Below, one piece after another: positions 1-8,354 of a stretch of DNA of 64,000 bases; within the stretch, counting starts at the first letter, position 1, and every line of letters starts with the position of its first letter. The position numbers and the translations under genes are program-made. The notes below the pieces were generated by a model, which did no database searches, was not told where the DNA came from, and was given only the letters and a program-made list of their open reading frames with translations. Source of the DNA: Thermoleophilia bacterium. GTDB taxonomy: Bacteria; Actinomycetota; Thermoleophilia; RBG-16-64-13. The DNA lies in NCBI GenBank assembly GCA_027493445.1, contig JAOSKU010000001.1, forward strand, positions 1,166,501-1,230,500. The letters run 5' to 3'.

Positions 1-32
1 TACCGTTCGGCGAGCCGAGCCCCAAGGGCATG

Positions 33-797
33 CTACAACCGCACAGGGATGCCCCGGGCGGCCATGTGCTCCTTCGCTTCCCGGATGGTGTACTGCCCGT
101 AGTGGAAGATCGAAGCGGCCAGGACGGCGTCGGCGCCCCCCTGCTCGACGACCTCCACCAGGTGGTCCAGGTTGCCGGCACCGCCGCTGGCGATCACCGG
201 TACATTCACAGCCTCGGCCACCACTCGAGTCAGGGCGATGTCATACCCGTCCTTGGTCCCGTCGCGGTCCATTGAGGTCAGCAGCACTTCGCCTGCACCG
301 GCGGCCACCGCCTCGCGGGCCCAGGCCACCGCGTCCTTGCTTGTGGAGAGCCGCCCGCCGTTCAGGTAGGCCTCCCAGCGGGGAGGATCGACCGAGACTT
401 GCTTGGCGTCGATCGCGATGACCACGCACTGCGACCCGAAGCGGCGGGCGCAGATGGTCAGCAGCCCCGGATCCTTCAGGGCCGCCGAGTTCAAGCTGAC
501 CTTGTCCGCCCCGGCGTTCAGCAGGGCGCGTACATCGTCTTCGCTTCGGATGCCACCTCCGATGGTGAAGGGGATGAATAGCTCCTCGGCGCAGCGCCGG
601 GCCAGCTCGACGATCGTCTCCCGGCGCTCGTGCGAGGCGGTGATATCCAGGAAGACCAGCTCATCGCCGCCCTCCTGATCGTAGCGGGAAGCCAGCTCCA
701 CCGGATCGCCGGCGTCGCGGATGTCCACGAAATTCGTGCCTTTGACGACCCGCCCCTTATCGACGTCGAGGCAGGGGATGATGCGCTTGAGGTGCAC
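33..797 (-). CDS. hisF: Imidazole glycerol phosphate synthase, cyclase subunit HisF
   Basis: HisF is the (beta/alpha)8-barrel that uses ammonia delivered by HisH to convert PRFAR into imidazole glycerol phosphate plus AICAR. The 254-aa protein has the usual family length. It opens [20 protein letters not shown], with the first catalytic Asp in CLDVD, and carries GGGIRS in the first half and VIASGGAG in the second, the two half-barrel phosphate-binding loops. The start is GTG, two bases after the hisA stop. It is the last visible gene of the minus-strand his operon; whether more his genes follow lies outside the window. Confidence 0.97.
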   Translation of the reverse strand: MHLKRIIPCLDVDKGRVVKGTNFVDIRDAGDPVELASRYDQEGGDELVFLDITASHERRETIVELARRCAEELFIPFTIGGGIRSEDDVRALLNAGADKVSLNSAALKDPGLLTICARRFGSQCVVIAIDAKQVSVDPPRWEAYLNGGRLSTSKDAVAWAREAVAAGAGEVLLTSMDRDGTKDGYDIALTRVVAEAVNVPVIASGGAGNLDHLVEVVEQGGADAVLAASIFHYGQYTIREAKEHMAARGIPVRL

Positions 798-799
798 GG

Positions 800-1525
800 C
801 TACGCCTCGAGGACCTGCCGCGCCTCGGCCACGGTAAACCGCCCGTCGTACAGGGCCCGCCCCGCGATGACTCCACTGACGCCCAAGGGTTCGAGCTGCT
901 TGAGGGCGCGCAGGTCGCTGAGGGTGGTCACCCCGCCGGAGGCGATCAGCTGCAGGTCGGTCGCCTCCGCCATCTGCTTCAGACCGGGGACGTTCACTCC
1001 GGTCAGCATTCCGTCGCGGGCGATGTCGGTGTAGAGGATCTCGCGCACGCCCACGCCACGGAGTCGCTCGGCGAACGTCACGGCGGTCATCCCGCTCTTC
1101 TTGAGCCAGCCGTGGGTGCGCACGTATCCCCCCTCGGCGTCGACCGCCACCACCAGCCGTTCATTCCAGGTGGCCAGGGCACTCTTCAGGAAGACCTCGT
1201 CGAGCAAGGCGCTCGTGCCAATGACCAGTCGAGCCACGGGGCTCCGCCCCACCGTCTCCAGCGCCGCCAGGTCACGGACGCCTCCCCCGAACTGCACGGG
1301 CACAGCCACCGACTCGGCGATGCGCCGGACGATCTCAAAGTTGCGGGGCGCTCCCTCGCGCGCCCCATCGAGGTCGACTACATGCAGGTACTGCGCCCCT
1401 TCGGAGACCCAATGGCGGGCCACCTCCACTGGGTCGTTGCCGAAGACGGTGGCGTCGGTGAAATCGCCGCGGCGCAGCCTGACACAGAGGCCGTTCTGAA
1501 TGTCGATAGCGGGAAAGAGTCGCAC
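800..1525 (-). CDS. hisA: ProFAR isomerase HisA
   Basis: HisA opens the ribose ring of ProFAR by an Amadori rearrangement, the step before HisF/HisH. The protein is 241 aa, normal for the family. It has the N-terminal catalytic Asp in FPAIDIQNG, the VVDLDGA strand, GGGVRD and the second catalytic Asp in [10 protein letters not shown]. The GTG start is preceded by a strong AGGAGGAG ribosome site. It sits between hisH and hisF with very short spacing, so the three genes are surely cotranscribed. HisA and HisF are paralogous half-barrel duplications; the motifs above distinguish this one as HisA. Confidence 0.97.
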   Translation of the reverse strand: MRLFPAIDIQNGLCVRLRRGDFTDATVFGNDPVEVARHWVSEGAQYLHVVDLDGAREGAPRNFEIVRRIAESVAVPVQFGGGVRDLAALETVGRSPVARLVIGTSALLDEVFLKSALATWNERLVVAVDAEGGYVRTHGWLKKSGMTAVTFAERLRGVGVREILYTDIARDGMLTGVNVPGLKQMAEATDLQLIASGGVTTLSDLRALKQLEPLGVSGVIAGRALYDGRFTVAEARQVLEA

Positions 1526-1551
1526 CAGGATCTCCTCCTAGGCCGGTTCGT

Positions 1552-2163
1552 TCAGCCTTGGTACACGCGCCGGGCGAAGTTCTCGTACAGACGCAAGCCA
1601 AGGGCGCTGGACTTCTCCGGATGGAACTGAAAGGCGGCCACGTTGTCGAGCTCGACGCCCGAGACGAAGGTCAGCCCGTACTCCGTGGTCGTCAGCACGT
1701 CGGCCGGACGGACAGGTACCACCACGTAGCTGTGGACGAAGTAGAAGGCGGCGCCGTCGGGGATCCCCTCCGTGAGATCAGAATCCTTCATCGACTCCAC
1801 CTGGTTCCAGCCGATGTGCGGCACCTTCAGGTCGGCGGGCAGGCGGCGCACGTCGCCCCGCACCAGACCGAGGCCCGGCACCCCGGGGCTCTCCTCGCTC
1901 CCCTCGAAGAGGAGCTGCAGGCCGAGACAGACGCCCAGGAAGGGAACACCGGCCGCCACTCGTTCCCCGATCACCTGGGGAAGCCCCCTGCGTTCGAGCT
2001 CCTCCATCGCCGCACCGAAGGCGCCGACACCAGGCAGGACCAGCCCGGCGGCGTCGCGGATCCGCCCCGGATCGGATCCGACCTGGGCCAGGACCCCCAC
2101 GTGCTCGAAGGCCTTCTGGACCGAACGTAGGTTGCCCGAGCCGTAGTCGATGATGTAGAGCAC
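1552..2163 (-). CDS. hisH: Imidazole glycerol phosphate synthase, glutaminase subunit HisH
   Basis: HisH hydrolyses glutamine and channels ammonia to HisF. The class I glutamine amidotransferase triad is visible: Cys in FLGVCLGLQLL, and His and Glu in AFQFHPEKS. The open frame extends upstream into hisB, but the conserved N terminus VLYIIDYGSGNLRS starts at a GTG at 2163. That GTG lies five bases after the hisB stop and behind an AGGGGTG ribosome site, so I place the start there. This gives about 203 aa, the family norm. Confidence 0.95.
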   Translation of the reverse strand: MLYIIDYGSGNLRSVQKAFEHVGVLAQVGSDPGRIRDAAGLVLPGVGAFGAAMEELERRGLPQVIGERVAAGVPFLGVCLGLQLLFEGSEESPGVPGLGLVRGDVRRLPADLKVPHIGWNQVESMKDSDLTEGIPDGAAFYFVHSYVVVPVRPADVLTTTEYGLTFVSGVELDNVAAFQFHPEKSSALGLRLYENFARRVYQG

Positions 2164-2167
2164 GGCG

Positions 2168-2779
2168 CTAGAGCACCCCTTTTGTGGAGGGGACACCGGC
2201 GATGCGCGCGTCGGGGCTCGCGGCCTGAGCCAGAGCTCTGCCGAACCCCTTGAAGATGGCTTCGATCATGTGGTGGGGGTTTCCCCCGGCCAGCATGCGC
2301 ACGTGCAGGGTGAGGCGGGCGTTGTTGACCACGGCCTGAAAGAACTCCACCGCCAGGTCGGTGTCGAAGCCACCAACGCTAACATTGGTCAGATTCACAT
2401 CGTAGACCAGGTGGGGCCGGCCGCTGAGGTCCAGGGCCACCAGCGCCAGCGACTCGTCCATGGGAAGCAGAAAGCTGCCGTAGCGGGCGATGCCGGCCTT
2501 ATCCCCCAGCGCCTGGGCCAGGGCCGTCCCCAGGCAGATTCCTACATCTTCCACCGTGTGGTGGGCGCCGGTCTGCAGATCGCCCTGCGCCCGCACCTCG
2601 AGATCCAGGTTGCCGTGGGCCGAGAGAAGCTCCAGCATGTGATCCAGGAAGCCGATGCCGGTGTCGGCCGCGCACTCGCCCCGCCCATTCAGGGCCAGAC
2701 GCACGACCACTTCGGTCTCGCGCGTGCGCCGTTCGACCGTAGCGCTGCGGCGTGCTGAGCCGATACTGTCCACGGACAC
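2168..2779 (-). CDS. hisB: Imidazoleglycerol-phosphate dehydratase HisB
   Basis: This is the monofunctional dehydratase that makes imidazole acetol phosphate. At 203 aa it lacks the phosphatase domain found in the enterobacterial HisNB fusion. The metal-binding signatures are present: GFLDHMLELLSAHG, HHTVEDVGICLG, and HHMIEAIFKGFGRAL near the C terminus. The start is GTG. It is followed by hisH with almost no gap, but a 180-base gap separates it from hisD. That gap contains a partial copy of the hisD 3' end (see the repeat entry). The histidinol-phosphatase and HisC steps are not encoded in this window. Confidence 0.96.
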   Translation of the reverse strand: MSVDSIGSARRSATVERRTRETEVVVRLALNGRGECAADTGIGFLDHMLELLSAHGNLDLEVRAQGDLQTGAHHTVEDVGICLGTALAQALGDKAGIARYGSFLLPMDESLALVALDLSGRPHLVYDVNLTNVSVGGFDTDLAVEFFQAVVNNARLTLHVRMLAGGNPHHMIEAIFKGFGRALAQAASPDARIAGVPSTKGVL

Positions 2780-2887
2780 AGTTCCCTCCGCTTCTCGAGG
2801 ACTTCGTGACAGGCTCCGCCCCGAACGGGCCGGTGCTGGGAGGATAGCACAGCGGGGCGAATGCTTCCCGAGCGGAAAGTCGTGCCC

Positions 2888-2995
2888 GGATCAGCCCTCG
2901 CGCGCGCGCAACTCGGCCGAGAGCCCTGGTAGAGAGCTGGCACCGACTGGCCAGACAGGATCAGCCCTCGCGCGCGCGCAACTCGGCCGAGAGCC
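2888..2995. repeat. 38-bp direct duplication of the hisD 3' end
   Basis: Bases 2888-2925 and 2958-2995 are identical over 38 bases. The second copy is the true 3' end and stop region of hisD; the first lies in the hisB-hisD spacer. The units start 70 bases apart, as expected from a small tandem duplication or slippage event. It contains a GC-alternating stretch and may affect readthrough between hisD and hisB. Confidence 0.9.
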
Positions 2996-4316
2996 GGTGG
3001 AACCCGAATCCTTCGCTGCGGGCGAGGCGGCTCAGATGCGGGGCCAGCCCGTGGACCGCGCCGCCAGTCAGCTCCACCAGGGAGGAGGCCCGCAGGAAGG
3101 TATCCACCGACAGCGGCCCGGCGAAGCGAGCCGAGCCTCCGGTAGGCAGCACGTGGTTGCTTCCGGCCACGTAGTCGCCGAAGGCGGTGGGCGTGCGCTG
3201 GCCGAGGAAGATGGCCCCGGCCGAGGAGATCCGCTCCGCGAAGGCTCTCGGAGCGCTCAGGTGGAGCTCCAGGTGCTCCGGCGCGTAGGCGTTGACCAGG
3301 GCGGCCGCCAGGGCGGACGGATCCTCACCCACGCCCGGGTAGAAGGCGCACAAGGAGTCTTCGGTCCCCGCAGCCCCGAGCGTCTCTGAGGAGACCGACG
3401 GCCCAGCGCCCGCAGAGTCGAGCTCCGCCCGCAGGGAGGCCACGGCCATCTCCACCCGTGCGCAGAAACCCTCCGACCACGCGAAGAGCACCGCTTGAGC
3501 CCCGCTGCCGTGCTCCTCCTGAGCCAGCAAGTCGGCGGCCACCCACTCGGGGCGGGCCTCTTCGTCGGCAACCACCACCACCTCGCTGGGGCCGGCCAGC
3601 CCATCGATGCCCACCGACCCGAACACCTGCCGCTTCGCTTCCATGACGTACGCGTTCCCCGGACCACAGATGACGTCGGCCCGCCGGATAGACTCAGTAC
3701 CGTAGGCCATGGCGGCTACGGCCTGCGCCCCGCCCACCCGGTAGACCTCGCGCACACCCATCAGTCCGGCAGCGGCCAGCACCGACTCGTTTACCCGGCC
3801 GTCGCGACCCGGGGGCGTGCAGATGAAGAGCTCGCGCACCCCGGCCACCTGGGCCGGCACGGTGTTCATGATCACGGTGGAGGCGTAGGATCCCAGGCCT
3901 CCCGGTACGTAGAGGCCGGCCCGTTCCACCGGCAGGTAGCGGATGCCAAGCACCTGGCCAAAAGGCCCCTCCTCGCACCAATCCCGCCGGCGCTCGTGCT
4001 GATGGAACCAGACGCAGTTCTCGCGGGCCACCAGCAGTGCATGGCGCAGCTCGGAGTCCAGCCCAGTCACCGCCGCGTCGATGTCGGTTTCAGGCACGCG
4101 CACAGCGCCCGCCGAGGCCTGGGGCCAGTCGAAGCGGGCGGTCAGCTCGGCCAGGGTGGCGTCGCCGCCGGAGCGTACCTGGGCTACGATCTCGGCGACC
4201 GTGCGGGCCACCTCTTCGCTGCGCTCCTCACCGGGACGCAGCCGGGAGACCTCAGCGGCCACCTCGGCGGCGGTGAGCGGCCGGATGTTCATGACCCGTC
4301 CGCCATCGGGCTCCAC
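2961..4316 (-). CDS. hisD: Histidinol dehydrogenase HisD
   Basis: HisD catalyses the last two oxidations, histidinol to histidine, using NAD and zinc. The frame is 451 aa, close to the usual 430. Conserved stretches include YVPGGLGSYASTVIMNTVPA, CGPGNAYVMEAK, the GPSEVVVVAD loop, the catalytic EEHGSGAQAV segment and SGAIFLGQRTPTAFGDYVAG with NHVLPTGG. Translation may begin at the GTG at 4316 or at an ATG at 4292 (MNIRPLTAAE), the more conserved N terminus. It lies just after hisG. The gene is intact, unlike its neighbour hisZ. Confidence 0.96.
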   Translation of the reverse strand: MEPDGGRVMNIRPLTAAEVAAEVSRLRPGEERSEEVARTVAEIVAQVRSGGDATLAELTARFDWPQASAGAVRVPETDIDAAVTGLDSELRHALLVARENCVWFHQHERRRDWCEEGPFGQVLGIRYLPVERAGLYVPGGLGSYASTVIMNTVPAQVAGVRELFICTPPGRDGRVNESVLAAAGLMGVREVYRVGGAQAVAAMAYGTESIRRADVICGPGNAYVMEAKRQVFGSVGIDGLAGPSEVVVVADEEARPEWVAADLLAQEEHGSGAQAVLFAWSEGFCARVEMAVASLRAELDSAGAGPSVSSETLGAAGTEDSLCAFYPGVGEDPSALAAALVNAYAPEHLELHLSAPRAFAERISSAGAIFLGQRTPTAFGDYVAGSNHVLPTGGSARFAGPLSVDTFLRASSLVELTGGAVHGLAPHLSRLARSEGFGFHRLSAELRAREG

Positions 4317-4329
4317 GCCACCCGCGGCC

Positions 4330-4977
4330 TCACAACGCCTCCGCCATGGCCGCCCGCAATCGGGCCACCAGCTCCGAGACCTGCACCGCCAGGATCTTGT
4401 GAGCCACCCGGTTCACGATCATGCGCGTGGTGCTCTCGTACATCTGAAAACGCTCCTCCAGGCGGTTTTCCTTGAGGGTGGTGCCGGTGGAAGTGAGGTC
4501 GACGATGCCCTCGGCCAGGCCGACCAAGGGGGCCAGCTCGATGGAGCCGTGCAGCTTGATGATCTCCGGGCTGATGCCTCGCTCCTGGAAGTACGCCCGC
4601 GTGACATTGGGGTACTTCGTGGCCACCCGGAAGGTGCCCAGGTGGCGCAGAGCCTCCAGGGAGCGGTCCTCGCCCTCTGGCGTAGCGAAGACCATCCGGC
4701 AGCGGCCGCTCCCCAGGTCAAGCACCTCGTAGACGTTCTTGCCCTGCTCGAGAAGGACGTCTTTGCCCACGAACCCCACGTCCGCGGCTCCATGCTCCAC
4801 GTAGGTGGGCACATCGGTGGGGCGCGTGGTGATGAAGCGGGTACCGTCGGCCGTCTCGAAGATCAGCTTGCGGCTGTTGGCGCGCACCTCGGTGAGGTCG
4901 AGGCCGCAGCGCTCGAGCAGGGCGGCGGTAGGTTCGAAGATGGCCCCGCGGGCGAGCGCGATGCGCAGAGTCTTCAT
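4330..4977 (-). CDS. hisG: ATP phosphoribosyltransferase catalytic subunit HisG, short form
   Basis: HisG condenses ATP with PRPP, the committed and feedback-regulated step. The protein is 215 aa, the short HisG class that lacks the C-terminal ACT-like regulatory domain and works as a hetero-octamer with HisZ. Visible signatures are LRIALARGAIFEPTAALLE at the start, HGAADVGFVGKDVL, and the PRPP loop DLTSTGTTLKENRLEE. Its ATG overlaps by four bases (ATGA) the restored end of hisZ, which fits coupled synthesis of the two subunits. Confidence 0.95.
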   Translation of the reverse strand: MKTLRIALARGAIFEPTAALLERCGLDLTEVRANSRKLIFETADGTRFITTRPTDVPTYVEHGAADVGFVGKDVLLEQGKNVYEVLDLGSGRCRMVFATPEGEDRSLEALRHLGTFRVATKYPNVTRAYFQERGISPEIIKLHGSIELAPLVGLAEGIVDLTSTGTTLKENRLEERFQMYESTTRMIVNRVAHKILAVQVSELVARLRAAMAEAL

Positions 4978-6346
4978 GCGCCGCCCTCCACAGCGGCGGA
5001 GTCGGGGCCGGCCGCGCCACCGGAACCTGCGGCGGCGCCGGCCTCCTCCCGAACCGTAGTTGCGGCCGGCGCCTCGTGCTCGAAAGCCACGTGGCAGACG
5101 ACCGCGGGCAGGTCGTCGGCGGTGCAGGCTTCGCTGACGCCCCCGCGCAGGTCGGTGACCGTCCAGCGCGCACCGTCGGAGCCCGGCACGGGCTCCACCA
5201 GCACGGGTATCTCCTTTTGCCGGGCGAGCCGGGTCAGGATCTCAGGGGGGTCCCGGCCGGCAGGGCGAAGACCTGCACACAGGCCTCGCGAAGCCTGTCG
5301 GCCAGAGTCACGTGCCCATCCAGCGCGCCTACCATGAGGACCGCGGGCTCGGCAGGACCAAAGTCGGTCCCTTGCTCCACCAGAGCTACATGCAGGCGAT
5401 CGAGCCCCAGACCAAAGCCCACCGCCGGCATGGGCGCCCCGAAACGCCCCAACAGGTTGTCGTAGCGGCCGCCGCCCCCCAGGGTGAAGCCCATGCCGGG
5501 AGCGTAGATCTCGAAGACCAGGCCGGTGTAGTACTCCAGGTTGCGGAAGATCCCGAAGTCGAAGAGCAGCCGGTCGCCGTAGCCGTAGGCGGTCAGAGCC
5601 TCCTGCATAGCCCGCACGTGATCGAGAGCCGCCTGCATGGCCGTGCTGCGGACGTAGCCGGCGGCCGAGTCGAGCGCCGCCGCCCCATCACGCAGCTCCG
5701 GGACCTCGAGCAACGCCCGCCGGTCGTCGTCGTCCAAACCGGGGGCCTGCTCCACGGCCAGGCGAAAGCCCACCAGATCCTTGGCCACCAAGTCGCCCAT
5801 GAGCCGCCGCGCGAGCTCCGGCCCCAGGCCCAGAGCGTTCACGAGCTCGGTGAAGAAGGCTACCTGCCCCACGCCTACTCGGAATCCCCGTAGGCCGGCG
5901 CGCTCCAGGCAACGACAGGCGACGGCGATCACCTCCGCGTCGGCCTCGGGCAGACCGGACCCCAGCAGCTCGATGCCCGCCTGCCGGAACTCGCTGTCCT
6001 GACCTCTCTGCGACGCCGTGCGCCTGAAGACATTCGATACGGTGAAGACCCGGTGCGGCAGCACTCCCCCGCGCAGCCGACTCCCCACCACCCGGGCGAT
6101 GGGCGTGGTCAAATCGGGGCGCAGGATGAGCACCTTGCCGGCCTCGTCCAGCAGGCGGAATCCGGTGAGAAAGGCCTGCTCCTCGGAGAGGGCCAGCACC
6201 TCCTCGTACTCAAGCACCGGAGTCCAGACCTCGCCGTAGCCGAACTCGCCGAAGACGGTCCGTACGGCGTCTTCGATGAGACGCAGCTCGGCCGCCTCGG
6301 TGGGCAGCACGTCCTTGGTCCCGGGGGGTGTACGCAACAGAGCCAT
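4974..6346 (-). CDS. hisZ: ATP phosphoribosyltransferase regulatory subunit HisZ (frame broken near the 3' end)
   Basis: HisZ is a histidyl-tRNA-synthetase paralogue without aminoacylation activity that activates and feedback-regulates short HisG. The first part, 6346 to about 5250, has the class II synthetase fold: PPGTKDVLPTEA at the N terminus, motif 2-like LILRPDLTTPIARVV, and TLGGGGRYDNLLGRFG. Frame is lost at a run of six C (minus strand, about 5248-5253). One extra C would continue into RLARQKEIPVLVEPV, a normal HisZ C-terminal strand, then an Ala/Gly-rich tail ending at 4974. Uncorrected, a premature stop at 5234 gives 370 aa. The restored tail of about 30 low-complexity residues is longer than in typical HisZ. 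Confidence 0.88.
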
Positions 6347-6352
6347 GGATGC

Positions 6353-6916
6353 CTATGGTAACGCATGAACGGCCGGGGGGGTGCTTGGCCGGTGCCGATT
6401 GCCGCCCGGGGTTGCACCGACTGAGCGCCGCCGTGCTCCTCGGAGCGCCGTGTTGAGCTTGGTCCGGCCATAGCCGTGCCGGCAGACGATGAAGGCCTCC
6501 CTGCCCGCGAGGGCGAACTCGTCTTCGTCGGCGTTCGGGCTGGGAACTTCGTCCAGACCGGCGCGCTCGGGTGCCCCGGCGAGAAAAGTCACGTGCAGGC
6601 TCGCCGGGTCCTCTCCCCTCTTCAAGAAGGGGTTGTTGTCGACGATTCGCTGGAGCTCATCGGAGCTCCGGACGATCACTCTGACCGAGACCCCGAGAGT
6701 GACCGCGATGGCCGCCTCGATCCGCTCGCCGAGGGCAGATTCCTCCTCGGAAGCGGCGCTCGCGAAGACCACGTTGCCGCTCTGGACGTAGGTGGTCACT
6801 CGCGTGAAGCCCAGCCCCTCGTAGAGTCCGCGCAGGTCGTCCATGCGGACCCTTTTCTGTCGACCGACATTGATGCCGCGGAGCATGGAGACATGCACAG
6901 CTGCCATCTTCCACAT
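6353..6916 (-). CDS. DUF1697 family protein
   Basis: The N-terminal 150 residues match the DUF1697 pattern: an ISMLRGINVG-like start (VSMLRGINVGRQKRVRM), a YVQSGNVVF strand, then VIVRSSDEL and GYGRTKLNTAL. The biochemical role of this family is not established. The expected C terminus (a TRNW-type motif) is not seen; after GYGRTKLNTAL the sequence becomes Arg/Pro-rich, so the end is diverged or out of frame. The start could be the first Met or the Met three codons on. It ends six bases before hisZ, so it may share a transcript with the his operon. Confidence 0.75.
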   Translation of the reverse strand: MWKMAAVHVSMLRGINVGRQKRVRMDDLRGLYEGLGFTRVTTYVQSGNVVFASAASEEESALGERIEAAIAVTLGVSVRVIVRSSDELQRIVDNNPFLKRGEDPASLHVTFLAGAPERAGLDEVPSPNADEDEFALAGREAFIVCRHGYGRTKLNTALRGARRRSVGATPGGNRHRPSTPPAVHALP

Positions 6917-7047
6917 CTTCAGCCCAGGAGTCCCTCTGACTACCCATCATACATGCGCGACATTCCCCGACCGCCGCCGGCCGCGACCCCTGTGTCCGCA
7001 TACCAGGGGGGCGGAGAGCCGACCGGAAGAGAAGGGGTCGAGAAGCG

Positions 7048-7105
7048 AAGAGCCGGACGATCCCCGCGGGGGGACCACCCGGCTCTTGACCGCTCGCGAG
7101 AGCGG
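7048..7105 (-). terminator. Paired hairpins between csp and the DUF1697 gene
   Basis: A perfect 9-bp stem (AAGAGCCGG at 7048-7056 with CCGGCTCTT at 7079-7087) encloses a second GC hairpin. Next to it is a 6-bp stem CCGCTC/GAGCGG closed by a GCGA tetraloop (7090-7105). The pair lies downstream of the cold-shock gene and probably ends or stabilises its transcript. There is no long U tract, so termination is inferred. Confidence 0.5.
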
Positions 7106-7165
7106 GCTCCGTGGAGACGTGCCCAGCGCACCCCGGTGGCCGGGGCTTCGTTTTTCAACGGGCTC

Positions 7166-7369
7166 CTAGAGAGCGCGCACCTGCGTAGCCTGCTGCTTGC
7201 CGTTCTTCCCAGTGGCCTCCGTAAAGGAGACGGCCTGACCTTCATCGAGGGACTTGAAGCCCTCGGTCTGGATCTCGGAGAAATGGACGAAGAGATCCTC
7301 GCCGCCCTCCTGCTCGATGAAGCCGTAGCCCTTGTCGGGGCTGAACCACTTGACCTTACCCTGTGACAT
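7166..7369 (-). CDS. Cold-shock domain protein (CspA family)
   Basis: This is a 67-aa single cold-shock domain, an RNA chaperone or nucleic-acid-binding beta-barrel. RNP1 is present as KGYGFIEQ and RNP2 as LFVHFSEI; the protein starts [19 protein letters not shown]. The open frame runs 24 codons further upstream, but the ATG at 7369 with an AAAGGA ribosome site gives the conserved start and normal length. The upstream leader is long and can fold (separate entry), as is common for cold-shock genes. Confidence 0.95.
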   Translation of the reverse strand: MSQGKVKWFSPDKGYGFIEQEGGEDLFVHFSEIQTEGFKSLDEGQAVSFTEATGKNGKQQATQVRAL

Positions 7370-7490
7370 TCGTACCAATCCTTTCGCCCCCTCGGGGCAA
7401 AGCAAAACGACGCGGCCACCGCTTGAAATGCGGTGTGCCACGTCGCAATCCTACGAGCCCCTCTGGCTCGCACGGAGCAAGGTTAGCATA
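7370..7490 (-). promoter_or_regulatory. Structured 5' leader of the cold-shock gene
   Basis: On the minus strand a TATGCT-like -10 lies near 7480. The leader that follows can form CACCGC/GCGGTG, extended by flanking GACG/CGTC, and a GCCCC/GGGGC hairpin just before the AAAGGA site. Such leaders often act as temperature-sensitive structures in csp mRNAs; that function is inferred here. Confidence 0.45.
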
Positions 7491-7699
7491 TTCCGGGAAC
7501 GATGTGGTCGATCGGCGTCGAATCCGGTGGCGCACGCCGCCAGTCGTATTGCCGGTCCCGGTGGGCGCATCGTAGGTGAGCGAGATCCGGAAAGAGCCGC
7601 CCTCACGGGCAATCGAACACGTGCACGTGGCCGGTCATGCCGGTCGGCACCATCCAGGTCTGCACCGCGCGCGCATCGACAAGCGCTCGATATACGACC

Positions 7700-8209
7700 T
7701 TACGAGGCGCGGAGCCCGAACGCGGCGGGAAGGGCCTCGGCCCAGGAGCGGATGGCGTCCCAGTCCCGGATGTCGCTGGGCGGGAGCTTCTTCATCGCCG
7801 GGTTGTTGTGCGGAAACCGAAGCCCGGCCGGGTCCAGCCGCCCGCCGAAGACGGCCACCGACACCGGCGAGAACCACGACTTCTTGCCGAGGGCCTTGTC
7901 CAGGTGCCGGCGCGACCCCTCGTACTCCTCATTCGTGTCGTTGATCGGGCCCAAGCCGAAAACGGCCACGGGGAGACGGCCGATCGTGCGCCGATGGCGG
8001 GAGAGAAACTTGCGTGCATCCCTATGCCAGCGGAAGAAGTAGAGCGCGCCTCCGAGTACGACCGCCGTGTAGCCCTCGAGCGAGTCCACTTCGCGGGCGG
8101 CCCTTACCTCTGTGGGCACTCCGGCCCCCTCGAGCGCCGCGGACACGGCCTCCGCCACTTCCCGTGTCGACCCGTAGCGGGTGGCATACGCCACCAGTAC
8201 CGAACCCAT
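7700..8209 (-). CDS. Flavodoxin-domain protein (HemG-like)
   Basis: The N terminus MGSVLVAYATRYGSTREVAE contains the flavodoxin FMN-phosphate loop (T-x-Y-G-S-T). It is followed by VVLGGALYFFRWHRDARKFL and LPVAVFGLGPIND, the pattern of flavodoxin-like proteins related to menaquinone-dependent protoporphyrinogen oxidase HemG. The length of 169 aa fits that group. The GGAGGGAGG ribosome site eight bases upstream supports the ATG at 8209. The electron partner and true substrate cannot be told from the context; it is monocistronic. Confidence 0.85.
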   Translation of the reverse strand: MGSVLVAYATRYGSTREVAEAVSAALEGAGVPTEVRAAREVDSLEGYTAVVLGGALYFFRWHRDARKFLSRHRRTIGRLPVAVFGLGPINDTNEEYEGSRRHLDKALGKKSWFSPVSVAVFGGRLDPAGLRFPHNNPAMKKLPPSDIRDWDAIRSWAEALPAAFGLRAS

Positions 8210-8354
8210 CGCGGCCTCCCTCCTCGCGCGCTCGGAGACACCTCAGTCTGTACCGGAGTGGAGGGCGGGTCAAGGGGCATCGATGGCTCGCCGCTCCTAT
8301 ATCCTTCCAGCGGCTTCGACGGCAACGAACCGCCTACGAGACCGTGACGTCGCC

